Shown: positions 1 to 12,943 of the stretch, piece by piece
Numbering within the stretch: the stretch's first letter is position 1
How the letters are laid out: each line of letters opens with the position of its first letter
From: Protonemura montana
Lineage: Eukaryota > Arthropoda > Insecta > Plecoptera > Nemouridae
Reading direction: 5' to 3'
Assembly: GCA_947568835.1 (NCBI GenBank)
Contig: OX387605.1
Location: forward strand, 11,102,418-11,166,417
DNA: 64,000 nucleotides
Program-made: the position numbers and the translations under genes
The notes under the pieces: generated by a model
Told to the model about the DNA's origin: nothing
The model's database searches: none
The model's input: the letters and a program-made list of their open reading frames with translations, nothing else

Positions 1-3000
1 GACCCTTGAACTTACTATTCTTCCACATGTTTCGTCTCATGTATTATTCTCAAAGAAAACCTCGCGTTCCTTACCTTGTAATTAGCATGCAATTTATTTG
101 AATGTTGTGAACCATAACTTTCACCATCCGTCTAAAATAACGATTTTCAAATAAAAAGTATACTAAAAAAAGAGTTGCGACCGGTCGAGCAGACCAGGCA
201 GGAGGCCGGTTGGTCGAGGGGGTGGATGGAAGGAAGAGTGTTTGGGACTGAAGGGGTGGTACACTTCCCACTCTCACACTCGCGCCTTTTCCATTATCGG
301 CTTTGCAATTAATGGCACGTTCTGACCTCTCGCCGTGCACCCTCCACGGTGGGGCGAACGCGCGACTACTGCGAGCGACTTCTCATGCAAAACAGCTCGC
401 TCACGAAGACGCCGTCGCCGCCACCGCCGAGCTAAGACCCTGCTTGGCTTTCTGCTCGCAGCGTACACCACGCCACAGCAGCGTTATTTATGTGTGTTAA
501 CAAATTAAACAGTAATAAGGTGGTAATGTCAAGATAAGCTGCAAGACTTCTTTTCAAAACTGCACGCAGCGGTCGTAGGATCTTGCTACAACAACATTTG
601 CAACAGATTTTACAGTGGGCACAGATTTCAGTTTCGTGCTTTTATTTCCATGCTAAGTGAATTACTGTGATGTACAATGTTGCAATTAGAAAATTCCACG
701 GCTCTAGATTTAAGTAGCGCAATTGGATTCTGTATCCTTTCCAGCGACGGACGTGTACAAGGACTAGGAGCTAAGGAACGTGACATCTTTTAGCAGGATA
801 TAAGCCAATACAAACATTTCTTGTCACAATTCAGAATATATCAATGCCTTATAGCTTTGATTTGATGGCTGTTATCCTAGAAATCGATCGAACGTGCGAT
901 GCCAGGGACGTGCGCGGTGATCCGAGCTGAGCGAGCGCTAGTCTGATTGAACAGAGGTACAGCTCTGTAATGTGATGTATACGTGGAGAAGATAGCGATG
1001 TGAAGACACATCTCGGCCAGCGCTCACCATGCAATATACATGAGCTGACTGACTTCTCGATAATAATGCAGGATAAGCCAGGGTTTATACTTTGAATATG
1101 AATCTTGGAAATGTTTGCACCGTTACGAGCAGAAACAAACAAATAAAAAGATTTCTTCAGTTGGATATCTATATCTAATATATATGTAGGTATATACTTA
1201 CATCAAACAAATTTAGTTGCAGACAAAATTAAGTACCTAAATATATTGACGTTTAACTTTTAATAAATCAGTATCAAGTTATCTAGTTTAGTGGTGCAAT
1301 GGAACATTGCAATGAGTCTAAATAAGCCGTAGTTTACAAAAAAATATTTCCAGATATTCACGCTTCGAAGAGTATTCTTGGAAAGTTGTACGAGCCTCCG
1401 AACGATGTTTGCACGCGAATATTTTTTAAGTTCTCGATGAAACGAGCGTTATTTGGCAAGCGCTTGCGCGTGGTGGAGGTGCCGTGTTCAGATCGCTTCA
1501 AGGTCAAAACGCATAACGTGTTCCGCTGTCAGAAAACTCAACGCAGAGATGTGAATTTCAAGCGTTATTTCCCCAGTGTTGTTTCTTAAACTTCACTAGT
1601 AAATTGATAAAAAAAATCGTTACTTAGACCTAAGGAAAAGCTTCTAAAAAAAAGAATACAATTTTTGCGATGCTTTCATCGTGAAATTAAATACCTAATT
1701 AGTAATAAAGCACCGTAACATTTTTCATATTATATGTTTCAGGTATAAAGATGAAAATTTTTCGGTTTATGTAACAATTTTCCTCTTGCTGCTCGTCAAT
1801 TTGGCGCTGGCATCCAATCTCAACCTGCCAGGGCTGGTTTCGCAGCGCCTAGCAGCAGCTCCTGCACTGGCTCTCCTCGGGCGCTAACTGCCAGGTCATA
1901 ACTACCATGATTAACCCCAGTCACATGCCTCGTTAAGCCTCATTTCGATAGCCGTTCACTGCACTAATGGTAATAATACAAAGTGATTGCTTTATTAATG
2001 TAAAGATGCCGTATGTGGTAATAATTATTAGTCGTACACGCAAAAGGAGTAATGAGGACAATTAGAACGCTTTATAATATCATTCGCATTCGACGACACC
2101 AAAAAAAAAAAAAAAATAGTTTTATAGCAAAGCGTTGTTCACTTTGTTGTGGAAGTTAAATTGTCTGTTTTTTTTTTCGTGCTATAACGAATATTACGGA
2201 TAAAATCGAGTGCTATTACGTTCGTTAAATTATTCGTTTGAAACTTATTAACTCCGGCTAGTTTGCAAAACGTCGAACTCGTTTTTTTTTTTATCTAAGC
2301 GTCGTTGCAGCTAAATAAAACACAAATGCGTCGCTAACATCCGTGAGCCAAAGCGACTAGCATATATTTTTTTGTTTTGGCAAAGTTTAATTGAAAGTTA
2401 AAATACATTGTTTTTAATGCATGCAAATTAAACAAAATTAAATGTCTGTTAGCTAGCACCGTAGTAGTGTATATAGCGCTGGCTCTACTGACTTTTGATT
2501 GCATCTTTCCGTATTCTTGAAAAAGTCAGTGATTAATAAGGTAAAAGTCTGCACGTGAAATAATTGAGTGAAAAACGTGCGCGTGTAATTAGTTTCATTT
2601 GAAGGATCTTAGACTGATTCTCCTAGTTTATGTGGTAATAATGACTAGCCATTACTCACTCCATACGCTTGCTCCTTTCTAGGAGATCAAAATAAAATCT
2701 AGCAGAGAGAACGATGTTCCATGTCAGCTCCACAATCAGCCATAAATTGGAGAATCGTGAAATTAAATTCAATGCTCTTTTCTCTTACATTGCTGGCACA
2801 TACCAGGAAAGTAAGAAATAGTTTTGATGTTCGCCTAAGAAGGAATCTTGCTCTGTAACTTGTATCGAGAGCAACACTCGTTATAAATAATTAATCTCTT
2901 TCTTCAACACAAAAGAAACGTACACGTGTGTGCTTCTTTGTTCTGTGATACTTTTGACGAATTCTTTCAATCAACTCCTTCTTCCCTTTGCTCACCTTAC

Positions 3001-4239
3001 TAATGATTCTGTCGGCTTTCTACCTTTGCTTCAAACCTCTATTAGCTCGGAACATGAAGAAGTCCGCTTAGAATTTTCCTCGATAATTTATCGGGGAAAG
3101 TTAACGAGTTGTCAAGAAAATTGTGACAGGTAATTACTTGTTTTAATTTACTTTCTTACTTTTAATTTATCATTTATCACACCTTTGTCGGCACTCTGTG
3201 TACAAAGGGTGTCTCGGAGAAACATACGAGACTTTGCTAAAGTGTCGTACGTGGCAGTGAAAAATTTCGCCATTCAAAGCTAACAAGGTCTTCGCCTGAG
3301 CGCGAATAAACACAGTTTTGGTTTATCATCGTAAGCAGGCACTATAGGCACATTAGGTAATAAGCGTTCTTCTTCATTTTCCCAAGACATTCTACCAAGC
3401 TTTCAACTGCAAGCTTTTTGCGACTGAATTTCCGCCTTTTCTTCCATTTCTCAACGAATACATCTCTCAATTCTGACGTATGTAATGTAAAGCATACATT
3501 GTAGTTATTAATATCTCTATTTTGTTTCCCCTGGCACCTCTGGCGACGCCATGCCGTCCATGTCCTTGTCGTTGGCCTGGCGTCAAATGCCTCATGTGCC
3601 GGTATCCATCACAGTAGTATAGCGTCGCGACGCCGGCTTCCCGGAGCGAGCATCCGGCGTCAATGGCGTCGCGCTAACCCGTCTGAAGTTCGATCCTCGA
3701 TCTGTTTTGCTTAGCGTACATGTGCACAATAATGAGAACTGGGTCCATCTTGAGAAATAACCTAATTATTGGGTAATTGACTTTGAAACAGACGAGACCA
3801 TCCGCTGCAATCGCGTAGAATTTTCTATTCAATTGGAATGAATTTAATGCAATTCTTAACGGAAAGAGCGAGATGGATAAAAGTATGTATGTGTATGTTG
3901 AGAGAAAAAAGGGGTTCTAACGAGCGCTATGTGAATTGAAAATGTTTTATTTTAGTGCAACGTCGTGTTATTGCATGCTCTATTCATGCTGCAATGGTAC
4001 TGTTATCAGAAAATTGATGGTATAACAATAATAATTTTCCATCCGCACATTTGAACTAAAATAATATTTAGATAGTTTCAAAAAACATTTTTAATATATT
4101 GGAAAGATCCGTTTTATCCGTTTTTATGCAATGCTGCAAAAAGCTAAAATTCCGTTGGCTATCGCAAATACTATTGTGTTGATCTGAAAACTGATCATCT
4201 TTTACGTGTTCCGCAATTTTTCATTATTCGCGGCAAGCT

Positions 4240-4263
4240 CCCCCCCCCCCCCCCCCCCCCCCC
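4240..4263 (+). repeat. Poly-C tract (24 C)
   Basis: Uninterrupted run of 24 C followed by a TCC-rich tail. On the minus strand it is a long G run able to form G-quadruplexes. The exact length may be affected by sequencing error. Confidence 0.95.
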
Positions 4264-6168
4264 TCCCTCCTCCGCCGCCCGCCTACCACTACCCGGAACA
4301 CCAATTTCTCTCCTTCCCTCGTCTCTTCTTATTCCATCTTGACTGATTCTCGCGCCAAACTTTGCCGAGTGCTCTCGTTTATCTTGTGTCGTCCCCGGGG
4401 AAGATGCTCCCCACACCGCTGCGCCTCTCTGCCTACAACGCGGAAGAAATAAGAATACGAACGATATGCTTTATTTTACAACTCATGGTAAGCGATAGTC
4501 TTTGTATGGGTACACAAATAAATGGCAAGTCTCGATGGATGAGGCGGAGAAGAAAAGAAAAGAAGATGTCGTGTGCCGTCTCATTTTACAGATGGGTGAC
4601 GAGAACGAAGTCTTGATCACCCTTTCTGTTCCATTCTATAAAAGGTGTACAAAAAACTACGCGGTGGTGTGTTCTAAAATTTTCTTCGGATCGGTTTAGG
4701 GAATCTTTGGCGCTTGGCGGAGAGTGCCATTTTACTTAATCATGTTTTTTTGCAGTGAGTTTGTCATTTTCTTTTTGATGTGTGAATGATTTATCAAGGC
4801 ATTAAGAGACGCTAATGCAATCTAAATGGACGCCGGTTTTTGAGTCAGTGAGTGCATCATGGAAGGAAAAGACGTCTCATATCTGCCATCTACCTCTTCT
4901 GGTTCGGATATGTTCGGTGATGGGGAAATATGATTTGCGAAACTCAAGATTGCTGGGCTGGAGTTTTAGTCACTTCTTTATAGTTTTTATTTGAAAATAA
5001 TTTCAGGTTATACGACCACATGGTCATGCTTCATCTTTAAATGAACCTGCTCCTCCCCCCAGTACCAACATAGAGGTTAATTGTAGTGTTAATAATATCA
5101 CTGCACCTACTTACATGGGCCTTACGTAATCTCCACAGGCAAGATTCTCTAAATCTGTGTTGCCTTCAAGTGAATCTTGGTTAAGCCGTAAGATCCATTA
5201 AAATTTACTGGACGGAGTTGAAGCCGCAAGATAAATAATTTACACCTCCGCAGGCTTTCCCAAAAGCGAACACGCAGCTTACATTTCTCTAATGAACACC
5301 GACGAAAGCTAATGGGACTATATAGGTTCAAAGAAATAACTCAAGATTCGATTTTATGTTTGTTTTCCTATCCGCTCGTTTGTTGAGGGGAAATAAGGTG
5401 CAATAAAATAAACTTTCCTCATTCATTATATTGCTGACGGTAAGAAACTTTCGTGACCAGCCGCCTGTCTTGAACCTGAACTGTTCGTGGACCGATGGGA
5501 GATGGTTTGGAACGCGAGGCACGCTCATGGCTAGTAAATAATTACCTGCTTCATCGAATTCTGATTGTGATTCGCTTTTCACAGCTCAGAAACTATTTAT
5601 AAAAAGTAATCTACATTAGCACCATAATTCGGTCAGTTTGAATGGGATTGCCTTTTTCGTCAATTTCATTTCATCAATAGTAGCACCATGTTCACGGACG
5701 GTACATCAACAGAAAGTTTTCTGTTGTTTTTGGTGAGCCGATGGGTTTTTTTTTTGACTCTTTGATATTGAATTGCACCTCTAGAACTCGGGTAAAATTG
5801 AAAGTGCTTTCTGGCTAGGAACATCAGTGCCTCCTAACAGTTAGAGCTTGAAACCATAAGATGCTTTATTGGACAGTATCCAGAATTCACGGCTTTTCCA
5901 CGCAGAATGCATTATTAACATTTATCTTATCGACAAGCGCGTATTTCACTTCCACTCGTAGATAGACTCAAAGGACCCGAAAGAAAATAGAAAACGCTGC
6001 ATAACAAAAACTTTTCCTGGATGTTTCGATCTGCATATCCTTGTTATACTTTTTTTTTATGAAACCCGCTGTTTTTGTTTTCAGTTTTGGTTGGTCAATC
6101 AATTGTGTGTGGATCAATTACTTAAGAAAAGTAATTTGCAAGTGACAGCGATAGTGCTGAGGCCTGAC

Positions 6169-6246
6169 TCGCCTAGCGAGATTCCCAAACCTTACTTCGA
6201 GAAGGCCCTAGTGAGTGTGCATTCCAAAAGGTCCTGGTTCGATCCC
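6169..6246 (+). repeat. Possible tRNA-derived SINE fragment
   Basis: GGTTCGATCCC at 6236-6246 is a perfect RNA polymerase III B-box. TCGCCTAGCGAG at 6169 resembles an A-box, 67 bases upstream, which suits a tRNA-derived SINE head better than a functional tRNA. A T-rich tail follows. No cloverleaf was found. Confidence 0.3.
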
Positions 6247-6562
6247 AATGATTTTGTTTTTTTGAGGTTGTTTATTTAGCAAAAAATGTTATTAACAGTA
6301 CGTTATAAATCGTTGTAATTTCTTAGCTTAAATGTATACTTAAATACTAACACAGCTTTCTAATTTTCTACTAAACTTAACAAAGTCTTCTTCACCTTTA
6401 ATGTTTGCAGGAAGTGCATAATACTTTCATACTCCACTATAAAATATACTATTATTAGCCTTGCCTTCTAATTTCTTTCTGATCTAGTATTATGTTCGTG
6501 ATCTTTAAAATTAAGTCTATCTTAATTTACCCTGCTTTTAACTGAACGAAAATTTGATGAGA

Positions 6563-6590
6563 ATTATTATTAATATTATTATTATTATTA
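6563..6590 (+). repeat. (ATT)n microsatellite
   Basis: ATT repeats with one TAAT interruption, abutting the left arm of the inverted repeat at 6591. Confidence 0.9.
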
Positions 6591-6784
6591 AACTTATCTG
6601 AAAGTTTTGTGATGAAGAACGCGCCAGTTTTTGAGATACAACTTTTTTCTCGAATAAATAAGCGTAGGTAGTAGGTAAACCAGTACATCTCATAGTTGTG
6701 ATATTTCTATTCGATTCCGAAATTGAGAAAAATAAATATCTCAAAAACTTTCTCGAATTCCTTCACAAAACTTTCAGATAAGTT
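6591..6784. repeat. Imperfect inverted repeat, possible MITE remnant
   Basis: The left arm at 6591-6638 begins AACTTATCTGAAAGTTTTGT. The right arm at 6737-6784 is its reverse complement for the outer 22 bases and again for an inner block of about 13 bases (AGTTTTTGAGATA); the middle of each arm has diverged. The spacer is about 98 bp. No clear target-site duplication was identified; an ATT-rich run abuts the left end. Confidence 0.7.
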
Positions 6785-9700
6785 GAAGTAGTTGTTTGGT
6801 GATATCTCATTACATTTTCGTTAAATCTTCGTTTGCAGAGTAAATTGTTTCTCTTTCAATTTAGGGGATGTTTGTACATTAAGGATAGTTTTTATATTTT
6901 AAGGTATTTTTTTCAACTTTACCTCATCGAAATTTTCTTAGCTTTCTATTGGTTATTTTCATTTTTTCGTTATTATTAACGAGTCGTTAGCTAAAAACCC
7001 AGACGTGGCGGAAGTCCTACCAAAACACTGAAAAGTGCTTATGTTTGGACTGCTACTGCGCATGAACGGTGCGGGAAAAAATTTTTGAGACATTTGTATT
7101 ATACTATACCCTAAGTATAGCTTACTTTATGCGTAAGCATACTTTTATTTCATATAAAAATTGATCAGGTTTAGTGCTGTGTTGATTTTGTGTGGACTAC
7201 ACCATATACTCGTAAACATATGTAAAAACTTGCGATTTTTTACACACGGCGATACTTTTTAATTTTTATCTCAAAATTTCCTGACTGTCCTACTCTGAAA
7301 CTTTCAGAAAATAGTGTTTATACTTATAGCTATTAAATATATTTTTTTCAAGAAAATTAAAAAAATCGTTTTGAATGGTAATAGGGGTAGAAAAATTAAA
7401 AACGTGAAAGGGGGAAATTCGTATTTTTTCTGATAAACGAAATTTATATTTTATGAAACACTATTTCAATACCTTTCAAGTGGTTCTATTTTCATTAATC
7501 TATCTTTACTACAGCCGACGCAATTTGAGAAAGAAAAGGGGAGTGTGTACCCCAAAATTCAGTGCTATTCCCCCGTTTCCGGGCCGTACCGGGCGAACCA
7601 TTTGACTCAGAGGCAAACAAAAAAATAAGTCAACAATAGAAATGATGTGGTCACCGTCGTACCAAGTTTTATCGATTTCTAAGAGGTGACGGTCAATTTT
7701 CGAAAAAAAATGGTTGAATTGACATGGAATGATCCATGTGTGGCTTCCTAAAATACTGAACAGAGGCTAAAAAACCAAGGATATATACATAACGCGATCC
7801 TGCGTCCAAACTACGTTATTGCTCTCACTTCGCATTCGTGGGATGAAACTGAATCTTGAGTTACTGTTAAACAGTCATATTCAGAGGGTATTGGGGGTAT
7901 TGGGGTGTATTGTGACCTCAACATAACTGTGGTTGTAACAAACGGGAGAGGAAATACAGTGGCGTTAATATTTGTGTAAGGGTAGAATCTAACCGGAAAT
8001 TCCTGAATGCATTTTCATTTGGCTCGCTGGAATAAACCTAAACTTTCAAAAGTTTTTGGTAAAATTTTATGCTGTAAACTGTAAATGGCAGTTAAGTGCG
8101 ATTTACACTTTTGACGTTTATGGCTACAGATTTTTTCTCTCTTCTCATTAATTATCTAATGAATAAGTTAAGCTGGCCTATAATATTCTTCTCAAAGTTA
8201 CCTAATAACTTCAGACATTTCCATCTCGAGGGACTAAAAATTTTCCTATTTTCAAAATATTAATCATTTCTTTTCTTTTGCAAAAAAAGACCAAGTTTCT
8301 AGAAGTTATGGAAACGAGAGCTTGTTCATACTTAATGGCTTCTGAATAATGCACAGTTCTTTTCTTTCCTTTGAAAGAAAAGAAATCTGTTTATGTTTTA
8401 CTAGGGTTTCATGCTAAATTTTTATTTTAATAAGATTGGACCTTAATTTTAACAACTTCCAGAGTTAATTAAAGACAATGGTGAGCTAAGCATTCTGGGC
8501 CAAAGTTATCAAGGTGCAATTCCTGGGCGGTAAGATATGCACTTTGTGCAAACGATTTCCCAGTAAGTGAATTCTCTGCAATTCAAGCCACCCAGCAAAG
8601 TGTAAATGCACTGTTATGCTCATTAAAAATGTACAAGATTGATAATTAAGCCAAATTTACATTTTTAATTCGAACAAAACTACCTTTTAAGTGCGATCTT
8701 CTTTCGATTGTTTTTAAACGTGCAGTGCAGCAGAGATAAAAATTCTTAGTTGTGAAAACTATTATACCAAGGCGGTGTCATTCACAGGACAAAATTTTCC
8801 ACAAAAACTAACCCTAAAGCTGAATCTTTGCAGACCCGTCGTTTTTACCTGTCGTTTATGACTTGTAATTAGAAATTTGAATAAATGGCATTCCTCCATT
8901 CGTGTACTATGGGTACATACAATTCAGATTACAATACAGAATAATTATGTGAGGTCGATCAAAGAGTGCCGCCGAAGAAATGTGAAACTGACGATTTAAA
9001 ATATAGACTAAAAAATCTACCTATTTGACCAATGGTTAATAAAGTTAAATAACTGTGTGATGCCTGATCACCTAGACGTTAGTTTTATTTTGTTTATTTT
9101 ATTTTAGTAGATGTGAATTATCCACACCTAAATAAGCTTTTTTTACAAATGAAAAGTTTAAGAAAAATTGACGAACTATTATTGTTATCATTTTCGAATT
9201 TTCTTTTTGAGTGCACTCAAACCGTGAACTCTGTGAATTTTGCATGAAACAACACACTTTTTTTGGTAGGGGGAGTACCAACTTTAGCACTCAACGCTTA
9301 AATTTTCAATTTCCTTTGCAATTTCTTTATTTACTTTACTCAATGAAAAATATGAAATCACGAATGCGTTTTAATATCAAGCCAGTGTCACTTCATCAAG
9401 CTCTGCATAATTTGTCAATTGCAACCTCTTAACTCGCTGCGTTCAGAATGCAAACAGCAAACGGCAAGGTCTGCTATTTTAATATAATTTATTATCGAAC
9501 CAGCTTTCGCCACGTAATAGTATATTATTATGTTTCTATAAAACTATGGGCCAATGGCGTTCCGACTCTCGACCGCCTGCTCTGCGTTTACCCACTGATG
9601 TGGGTTATGCGGCCGTATACGGATTGCAAATTGGCAATAAAATGGTTTATTTCTCTTTGATAGTTTTCGCCGCTTGTATAGCAGTAGACACAATATTAAA

Positions 9701-10369
9701 CTCAAATATTGTAGCATTTGGAGGTATCAAGCAAAGTTGGTTGTTGGATAAGGGATGAATTTTCGCTTTTGTGAGGTGAAAAGGGGGGAAACCGCGCGGT
9801 CGAGTGGTTGGACCACTGCTTTTTGTTTATTAAAAATAAATCGTGAGAAATGTGTGGTGTACCAACGGAAACTGCGACTAGTGTTAGTGCTTGAATTGAT
9901 TTTGTCAGACATTCGCTATCAAAGCGCAAAATAAGTTTTAGGAATGCTTATTTCTTTACAGGGGTTGAATAAAATATATTTTAATGTTGCAATTTTATAA
10001 TATTGAATTGCAAATGTATCGTGGTACTGCGAACCGTGATACATTTTGTACCAACTTCTTTTTAATATTAGCACGAGGGTCCGTTAAATGCTCATGCTTT
10101 ACGAAAGTGGCCATAACTTGTTCGTTTTCAATAACTTATTCTTCGTCTTTATAGGACTTTTTCAAGTATTATTACATTTTTTGGTCATGAAATCGTGATA
10201 ATTCGTATTATCTGTATTCTTTTGATCGTCTTATGCAAATTATATCCTTGGCATATTCACATATCACACCCTAAATGCCAAAAAATATTCTGGCGACGAG
10301 GTTCCATTGCGTTCGCTACCGTTCCTTTACCACGCTCCTCTACCACGCGAGCAGTTTCCATGTGTGCGG

Positions 10370-10460
10370 GGCCAGAATAGTATGCCCGTTCCATGGCAAC
10401 CGCAATGAATTGCAAATTAGCGCTCCTCTCTATGCACTTTAAATAGCAGAACGAGCGGAT
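10370..10460. promoter_or_regulatory. Candidate regulatory patch with RFX-like and octamer-like motifs
   Basis: GTTCCATGGCAAC (10388-10400) resembles an RFX X-box with one perfect half-site (GGCAAC) and one short half-site. AATTGCAAATTAG follows within 10 bases and resembles POU/homeodomain sites. Function is inferred. Confidence 0.2.
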
Positions 10461-11150
10461 GTTTTGTTACACCAAGTCCAAAGCTAACACTAAACGAGAT
10501 AGTGACTGACCACACTTAAATGGTATACATTGATATCGATAATGCTGCTTTATCCTCGATCCACCAATTGTATGTCTGCAATGTTTACAAGCTTGTGCCA
10601 GCTTACGCCGAGACCAAACACCTCCATCTCCGAATCCACAAACGCCTGATAAAGCTGAAAAGGTGATTTTTTTTTCATTTTGGACAGTTTTCTTTCAGTC
10701 CTTTGAAACTTTGATCAAAAATGTATATCGAAAACATTTTTTTTACCGATTTTAATTAATATTTTGTGTGCACTCCCCTTGAATGCTGATTGCTTAATCA
10801 CGCTTTATAAAGGTTCTCTGGCGAAAAATAGGCTACACATCTTCTACGTACCTGTGTTTTTGTTACTTCATTAAGCTTTTTTTCTCTACTGAAAAGTATT
10901 TTCTTGCACTGACAGTGTGCGTGTATCGACGAAGCTATTCGTACTTTATTTCTCGTACAAACGAAAATTACAGACATGCCCGAAAACTCGTCGTCGCTGC
11001 TGTATCCTGTGCGAGATCCGGGGATCGAGAGGTTTAATTACGAACTGCCAGTTCTGATTAAACCCGAATGAACTACCCAGTTGATCAACGAGACTCCGCA
11101 CTCGCTCTCTACCTATCTTTCTCTATCACTCCATTCTCCCCATATCTAGT

Positions 11151-11178
11151 TATCTCTTTCTCTCTTTCTCTCTCTCTA
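11151..11178 (+). repeat. CT-rich microsatellite
   Basis: TCTC and TTTC units in a pyrimidine-rich stretch. Confidence 0.85.
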
Positions 11179-12908
11179 TTTTCCCATCCTTATACCGCAG
11201 TTCCACCCTGGCCAATGTACGAATTTCTTTTGACCCAACGCGTAAAAGAGATTTCCGTTGAAATGACCAAAATGAGAGTTGAATCGCGTTATTGAGAAAA
11301 CATAAACCAGCGTGTTAATGAAAAATGAAAGCAAGTTAAAGCTAGTATCCGCCACAAGAAGCCCGCGTGGGTGCAGATCTTTTGACGGCGCCGCCCAAAA
11401 AAAAAATACAATTAGCTTGCAGTGTGACTTGGAATTATTTATGCATAGTGTAAGCTTTTTTAATTATGCGCTAATTTTCACTCTCTTCCACGCCATGCTT
11501 TCATAAACTTTTACTTTGAGAGCGTGAGCCAAAGGGCATTATTTTTGATTTTTTTTAAACAGTCCTGCGCTAAACTCTGAACCGAACTGACTGCCGAAAT
11601 TGAACAAGTTTTCACCCACCGTTTACACAATCTTACTACAGTCCACGCACCTGGTAGATTTATTTCGAGATGTCGCAGTGAAATGGTCCAAAAAAACAGC
11701 ATAGCTTTTCTTTGTAAATGTACAAAATATATAAAATACACCTTTAGCATTAGGATACTGTTCAATATTCCATAGATCAACGCAATATACTACTTTAATC
11801 TGAAATTATTCTTCCCATCTCATCTGTGAATGGTCAAATGGCATCTTTCATTATTATCCGTCCCTCTTCTAAGGCGTCTAACGTAAGTAGCTAGTCAATA
11901 TTTAATTCATGTTTGTGCATGCCGTGTCGTAATGCTTTCAACGGGTCTCTTCCCGTCGCATTGCTGTGCGAACCCCCTTGAGCAGCGACTCGTTGGGACT
12001 ACCGCCCACGCTCCCTGGTGGTCCCCCGTCTCCTGTCTTGTGCTAACACAGGAGTCAGGACACAGGAGGTAACGGCTTGCACAGAGTTATATCCTGACTT
12101 GGCTGAGATAAGGCACTAAGATGGGATGGTTCAACTCCCTGCCCAGTTGCGTCTGGCGTCAGACCTGAAGACACTTTCCTGTCGTATCGTCTGCAATATT
12201 CATATGATACTAATATTTCATGACTTTTCCACGTAATGTCATATTTTCTTTAAAATCTGAACTAGATGTGTCTTCATTTTGTCATATGATGGTATCATAA
12301 CTGACTTGCAGATTAGATTTCAGTGAAGGAATCAAGGTTTGAGCGTTATTTTCAGTTTTTCTTGGCGTCATATTTTATAAGCAATCCAATTGCTTATATT
12401 TCTGCTGCATAAATCTGATATTTGCACTTTATGGCAGCTGCATTTGATATAAAATATTCCTTCTCGCAAGTAAAAAAATTATTATGTGTTATGCTCCACA
12501 GAAAGATGTTGTCAAAAAGTGTGGCCTTGCCAAGAGTATGATTTCTTAAATGAAAATTCGTCTCATATACGTCATACGACAGATGCTTTAAAAAAATTAT
12601 GTTTTTTACTTTCTAATTGTCATGGATATAAATGTGAGGGTCACATTTTCAGCTAATTGACTGACTAATTTGATTAAAACACGATGTATCTACATACGGA
12701 CTAATATACAATGTTGTAGGCATCCTGAAGCGTTAAAATCCAGAAACACACTAAAAACATATTTTGGGTGCTAATCGTTAGTATTTTTACATTTTGAAGT
12801 TTACCTACTTCTACTCCACTAAAAATTAAATACATTTCCACGATAAAAATTTCGAATTTAATCAAACCATGCGAACAAATACATGATTTTGTTTGTATGG
12901 TTACGTTG

Positions 12909-12943
12909 TTAGGTTAGGTTAGGTTAGGTTAGGTTAGGTTAGG
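12909..12943 (+). repeat. Interstitial telomere-type repeat (TTAGG)7
   Basis: Seven perfect TTAGG units in a row, followed by TTAAAAC. TTAGG is the ancestral telomeric repeat of insects and many other arthropods. Short interstitial tracts like this are common in insect genomes and can arise from telomerase-mediated break repair or microsatellite spread. Confidence 0.95.

Noticed and set aside
7000..7800. Stretch with a GC-rich CGTTTCCGGGCC segment that might be a transposon
   Set aside because: No terminal repeats, coding relic or internal repetition could be identified by eye.
9785..9820. GGTCGAGTGGTTGGACC, resembling the D-arm of a Ser/Leu tRNA
   Set aside because: No B-box follows within 100 bases, and the motif is a short palindrome that can arise by chance.
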